From positions 1 through 7,801 of the forward strand of contig RHCK01000069.1 of NCBI GenBank assembly GCA_010030605.1: DNA of 7,801 nucleotides. Direction: 5' to 3'. The position numbers were made by a program, and so were the translations under genes. Within the stretch, counting starts at the first letter, position 1; every line of letters starts with the position of its first letter. The DNA is from Acidimicrobiia bacterium. Its GTDB lineage: Bacteria > Actinomycetota > Acidimicrobiia > Acidimicrobiales > Ilumatobacteraceae. Below are positions 5,281-7,801 of the stretch, one piece after another. Under the pieces are notes generated by a model. The model was not told the origin of the DNA. It worked only from the letters and a program-made list of their open reading frames with translations, and did not search any database.

Positions 5281-6298
5281 CCAACACCTTGGTCTGCGTC
5301 GACACTCCACTCGCGAGATCGGCGAGCGCGGCGTCGAGATCTCCCAAGCTCACGGTCGAGGAGTGAAGCGGCTCGGTGCGGAAACGACCGTCGGCGATCA
5401 TGCCCATCACCATGTCGAATTCCTCGTGGTTGTACGCCAGAGCCGACGACACCTGAATCTCCTTGATCAACCAACTGCTCGGTGAGATCGGCGCGTCCTG
5501 ATCGGCCAATCCGATCAGACACATCGAACCTCCGCGACGCGCCAAATCGACGGCGCTTTGCACGGCGAACGGTCGACCGACGCACTCGTACACGATGTCA
5601 GCTCCCAAGCCGTGGGTGAGTTCTTTCACCAACTCGTCCGCGGCAGCTCCCGGCTCGACGCAGTGATGCGCTCCGAGTTCGGCCGCCAGTGAGCGACGTT
5701 GCTCGTTGGGCTCGACCACCACGACCACGCCAGCGCCGGCAGCCTTCACCCACTGCATGGTTCCGAGTCCGATGGGCCCGGCGCCTTGCACGACCGCGAT
5801 GTCGCCGAGGCGAATACCGCTGCGGCGAACAGCGTGAAAGGCAACGGTGGTCGGTTCCACCTGTGCCGCCTGTTCATCCGACAATCCCGCGTGGGCCTTC
5901 ACCACGCGCGAGGCCGCCACGGCGATGCGCGGAGCGAAACCGCCATGAGGTGGCGAACCCGGTTCACGACCAAGCGCCGAAAGGAACGACACCATGCACC
6001 GATCGGCTTGCCCGGCGCGGCACGGGGCACATCGACCACACGCCGGTGCCACCGCCACCACCACTCGATCGCCGTCGGAGAGGCCTTTCACCTCGGCACC
6101 CACCGCCGAGAGGGTTCCCGTCCATTCATGACCGCAGATCGCCGGGTTGTACGGCTGACCGTTCTGGTAGGCGTGAATGTCCGTTCCGCAGATTCCGCAG
6201 AACGCGATGTCGACGACCACGCCGTTCGCGGCCGGAGACGGGTCGGGAAACTCCACCATCTCGAGCGAACCCTTACCGGTGATCAATGCCGCGAACAT
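5264..6298 (-). CDS. Zinc-dependent medium-chain alcohol dehydrogenase
   Basis: A 344-residue enzyme of the medium-chain dehydrogenase family, threonine/sorbitol/butanediol-dehydrogenase branch, oxidising an alcohol with NAD(P). The catalytic zinc site is visible: C37 in CGICGTDIH, H57-E58 in CGHEWTG, and E148. The four structural zinc cysteines are complete (C87, C90, C93, C101). The Rossmann motif GAGPIG (172-177) is followed by VVVVVEPN, where E196 at the end of the second strand suggests NAD. The length is standard for the family. The start ATG 6298 has a purine-rich site (GGGGGAGGG on the coding strand) about 4 bases upstream. A TAGTGT box on the minus strand (6331-6326) is a plausible -10. 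The gene is divergent from the ABM-like gene and convergent with the SDR. The substrate cannot be assigned; secondary alcohols, diols or polyols are typical. Confidence 0.9.
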   Translation of the reverse strand: MFAALITGKGSLEMVEFPDPSPAANGVVVDIAFCGICGTDIHAYQNGQPYNPAICGHEWTGTLSAVGAEVKGLSDGDRVVVAVAPACGRCAPCRAGQADRCMVSFLSALGREPGSPPHGGFAPRIAVAASRVVKAHAGLSDEQAAQVEPTTVAFHAVRRSGIRLGDIAVVQGAGPIGLGTMQWVKAAGAGVVVVVEPNEQRRSLAAELGAHHCVEPGAAADELVKELTHGLGADIVYECVGRPFAVQSAVDLARRGGSMCLIGLADQDAPISPSSWLIKEIQVSSALAYNHEEFDMVMGMIADGRFRTEPLHSSTVSLGDLDAALADLASGVSTQTKVLVDPRL

Positions 6299-6372
6299 GT
6301 GCCCTCCCCCGTCGGAACCACCTCGACACTACGACAGCGGTTCGAGTCGGGGCGAACGCCTACAGTCGGAAC
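6299..6372. promoter_or_regulatory. Divergent promoter region of alcohol dehydrogenase and ABM-like gene
   Basis: Seventy-four bases separate the two starts. On the minus strand TAGTGT (6331-6326) could be the -10 of the dehydrogenase, leaving a leader of about 20 bases that carries its ribosome site. On the plus strand TACAGT (6361-6366) lies 6 bases before ATG 6373 with no ribosome site between, which suggests a leaderless ABM-like transcript. No clear -35 boxes and no strong palindrome were seen. Confidence 0.45.
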
Positions 6373-6720
6373 ATGAGCCTGATCGCCATCGAAGCCTCCA
6401 TCACCCTGAACGACGCCAGCGTTCGCGATGCCGCCGTCGCCGAGTCGGCCAAGTACCAAAAGGCCACTCGCGACGAGGAACCCGGCTGCTTGGTGTACTG
6501 CTTCGCCGCCGACCCGTGCGTGCCCGATCACATTCAGGTCTACGAACTGTGGGCCGACGAGGCGTCGCTCGCCGCTCACTTCGATCACCCGAACTATCAC
6601 AACATGCGCGAGATGCTCGGTCGTTACGGTCTGAAGTCCGCGGTCAGCCGCAAGTTGCGCATCGACAAGACCGCGCCGGTGTACGGACCCGACTTCAAGG
6701 CCAGCGCCAACTTCGACTGA
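6373..6720 (+). CDS. ABM-fold putative monooxygenase (antibiotic biosynthesis monooxygenase family)
   Basis: A 115-residue dimeric ferredoxin-like-fold protein of the ABM family, which includes cofactor-free quinol monooxygenases (YgiN type) and small enzymes of polyketide tailoring. The core RDEEPGCLVYCF (33-44), QVYELWADEASLAAHF (55-70) and HPNY (72-75) form the family signature. H69 is the conserved histidine before the HPNYxxM turn; H76 follows it. The C-terminal 25 residues after the last strand are not recognised. ATG 6373 is chosen over an in-frame ATG at 6286 because the extra 29 residues lie outside the domain and overlap the divergent promoter. There is no ribosome site, but a TAnnnT box is spaced for a leaderless start. 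It may oxidise or detoxify a quinol or phenolic intermediate; this is inference from the family. Confidence 0.82.
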   Translation: MSLIAIEASITLNDASVRDAAVAESAKYQKATRDEEPGCLVYCFAADPCVPDHIQVYELWADEASLAAHFDHPNYHNMREMLGRYGLKSAVSRKLRIDKTAPVYGPDFKASANFD

Positions 6721-6756
6721 GTTGTCCGGCGAGAGTTCGACGCGCCGGATTTCAAC
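6721..6756. terminator. Strong hairpin at ABM / acyl-CoA synthetase convergent junction
   Basis: TCCGGCG (6725-6731) and CGCCGGA (6743-6749) form a perfect 7-base stem with an 11-base loop. Flanking GTTG (6721-6724) and CAAC (6753-6756) add four more pairs across a three-T bulge. It begins directly after the ABM stop and includes the stop of the gene on the other strand. Three Ts follow the main stem on the plus strand. Position and symmetry fit a bidirectional terminator. Confidence 0.6.
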
Positions 6757-7801
6757 CGGCCGAGATCGCGGTTTCCTTCGCCCAGCGATAGTCGGCTTTG
6801 CCCGACGGGCTTCGATACACCTGATCGACGAAGATCACCTTGCGTGGCGCCTTGTACGTGGCGATCTCACCCTTGATGTGCTCGATCACCGTTTGTTCGT
6901 CGACGTCACGCCCCGGCACGCGAGAGGCGACCAGACACACGGTTTCCCCGAATCGCTCGTTGGGTAGTCCGACGGCGACACAGTCGAGCACGGCTGGATG
7001 GCTCCGACCCGCCACTTCGACTTCTTCCGGGTACACCTTTTCGCCGCCAGTGTTGATGCACACCGAGCCTCGACCGCGCAGGTGCACGGTGCCATCGGCG
7101 TCGATCTCGGCGTAATCACCGGGGACGGTGTAGCGCACGCCGTCGATCGTTCGGAACGTGCGAGCGGTCTTGTCGGGATCGCCGAAATACCCATCGGGCA
7201 TGGCCCCGGACGCCGCCAGTACACCCGCACGACCGCTGCCGAAGGGAATCTTCTCTCCGGTGGCTTCGTCCAACAACACCGTGTTCGGTGTGGCCATGAA
7301 TTGAGCGGTGCTCACCGGGTCCTGACCCGGCATGGTCATGGCCACCGCGAACGGTCCGCCTTCGGACGCACCGATCATGTCGAGGATCAACGCGTTGCCC
7401 GCCCGCTTCATGAGGGCTCGTTTCATTTCCGCCGACAACGTGGCACCGGTGGAAACGATGCGCGCCAAACTGGACAGGTCGTAGGCCGTCCCCGCGCCCT
7501 CGGCACGTTCCAGCTCGTCGACGATCGGTCGAGCGAACGCGTCGCCAACGATGGACAGTTGGGTCACGCGCTCGCGTTGCACCAAACGCAACAACTCGGC
7601 CGCGTCGAATCGACGGCCGGCCAACAGCACGACGGTTCCGCCGAGAACGAACGTCGAGAATGCGAGGAACATGGCCGTTCCGTGCATCAATGGTGGCGCC
7701 GTCATGTTGACCGGTCCGGCTCCCTTTTCGTTCAGTTCGCGCGCGACACGCGCGACTTCGTCGACGGTTTCGGGCACGGGCAAACCCATCGACGCGTAGC
7801 C
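6752..7801 (-). CDS. FadD-like acyl-CoA synthetase (AMP-forming), N-terminus outside window
   Basis: The last 349 residues of an adenylate-forming enzyme; the frame is open at base 7801, and the P-loop motif (TSGTTGxPKG type) lies beyond the edge. Numbered from the edge: PLMHGTA (37-43), SIVGDAFARPIVDEL (83-97), GASEGG (144-149, replacing YGxTE), PGDYAEIDADGTVHLRGRG (227-245), NTGGEKVYPEEVE (250-262) and the C-terminal SPSGKADY (331-338) with catalytic K335. It should activate a carboxylic acid to acyl-AMP and then acyl-CoA. The VGDAFARP and SVCINTGGEKVYPEEVE segments resemble actinobacterial FadD3/FadD19-type synthetases that act on steroid side chains or ring remnants; that likeness is from memory and not a substrate assignment. 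All late motifs are intact. It converges on the ABM-like gene. Confidence 0.88.
   Translation of the reverse strand, partial: GYASMGLPVPETVDEVARVARELNEKGAGPVNMTAPPLMHGTAMFLAFSTFVLGGTVVLLAGRRFDAAELLRLVQRERVTQLSIVGDAFARPIVDELERAEGAGTAYDLSSLARIVSTGATLSAEMKRALMKRAGNALILDMIGASEGGPFAVAMTMPGQDPVSTAQFMATPNTVLLDEATGEKIPFGSGRAGVLAASGAMPDGYFGDPDKTARTFRTIDGVRYTVPGDYAEIDADGTVHLRGRGSVCINTGGEKVYPEEVEVAGRSHPAVLDCVAVGLPNERFGETVCLVASRVPGRDVDEQTVIEHIKGEIATYKAPRKVIFVDQVYRSPSGKADYRWAKETAISAG

Noticed and set aside
6286..6372. Upstream ATG extension of the ABM-like protein
   Set aside because: The extra 29 residues overlap the start of the divergent dehydrogenase and its ribosome site and lie outside the ABM domain.
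1..7801. Mobile element, CRISPR, toxin-antitoxin or defence genes
   Set aside because: No transposase, integrase, terminal repeats, spaced direct repeats or small toxin-like gene pair was seen. Every sizeable stretch is accounted for by metabolic genes.

Overview
The window is a gene-dense, GC-rich piece (by eye about 60% G+C) of an actinobacterial chromosome. A mycothiol-type maleylpyruvate-isomerase-fold gene, two starts that look leaderless behind TAnnnT boxes, and FadD-like, DUF35 and SDR families together point to Actinobacteria. An acidimicrobiial lineage is my best guess, but it is an inference. There are ten protein genes, of which the first and last run off the window. I saw no tRNA, rRNA, CRISPR array, transposase or phage gene.

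Layout: (1) 1-138, minus, start of a zinc-ribbon/OB-fold (DUF35) protein. (2) 139-282, a divergent control region with a perfect 8-2-8 palindrome. (3) 283-1868, plus, a two-gene unit joined by an ATGA overlap: a SnoaL-like NTF2-fold protein and an EcKL/APH-type small-molecule kinase. (4) 4388-1885, minus, a three-gene unit: TIM-barrel sugar-phosphate isomerase/epimerase, DinB/MDMPI-fold protein (ATGA overlap) and an SDR with a long C-terminal tail. (5) 4418-5257, plus, a second SDR. (6) 6298-5264, minus, a zinc-dependent alcohol dehydrogenase. (7) 6373-6720, plus, a small ABM-fold monooxygenase-like protein. (8) 7801-6752, minus, the C-terminal two thirds of a FadD-like acyl-CoA synthetase.

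Taken together this is a catabolic or secondary-metabolic island. It holds three NAD(P)-linked dehydrogenases, an acyl-CoA ligase, a DUF35 protein (a family that often partners thiolase-like enzymes), an isomerase/epimerase, a thiol-dependent isomerase-fold protein and a small-molecule kinase. This mix resembles actinobacterial gene neighbourhoods for breakdown of steroids, terpenoids or other cyclic compounds, but no gene here fixes the substrate. No transcription regulator is encoded in the window.

The three convergent junctions (1868/1885, 5257/5264, 6720/6752) are only 6 to 31 bases wide and each carries a hairpin. The divergent junctions hold the likely promoters. The points most worth a second look are the kinase/SnoaL pair, the palindromic operator at 180-197, the coupled isomerase-MDMPI-SDR unit, and the junction hairpins.
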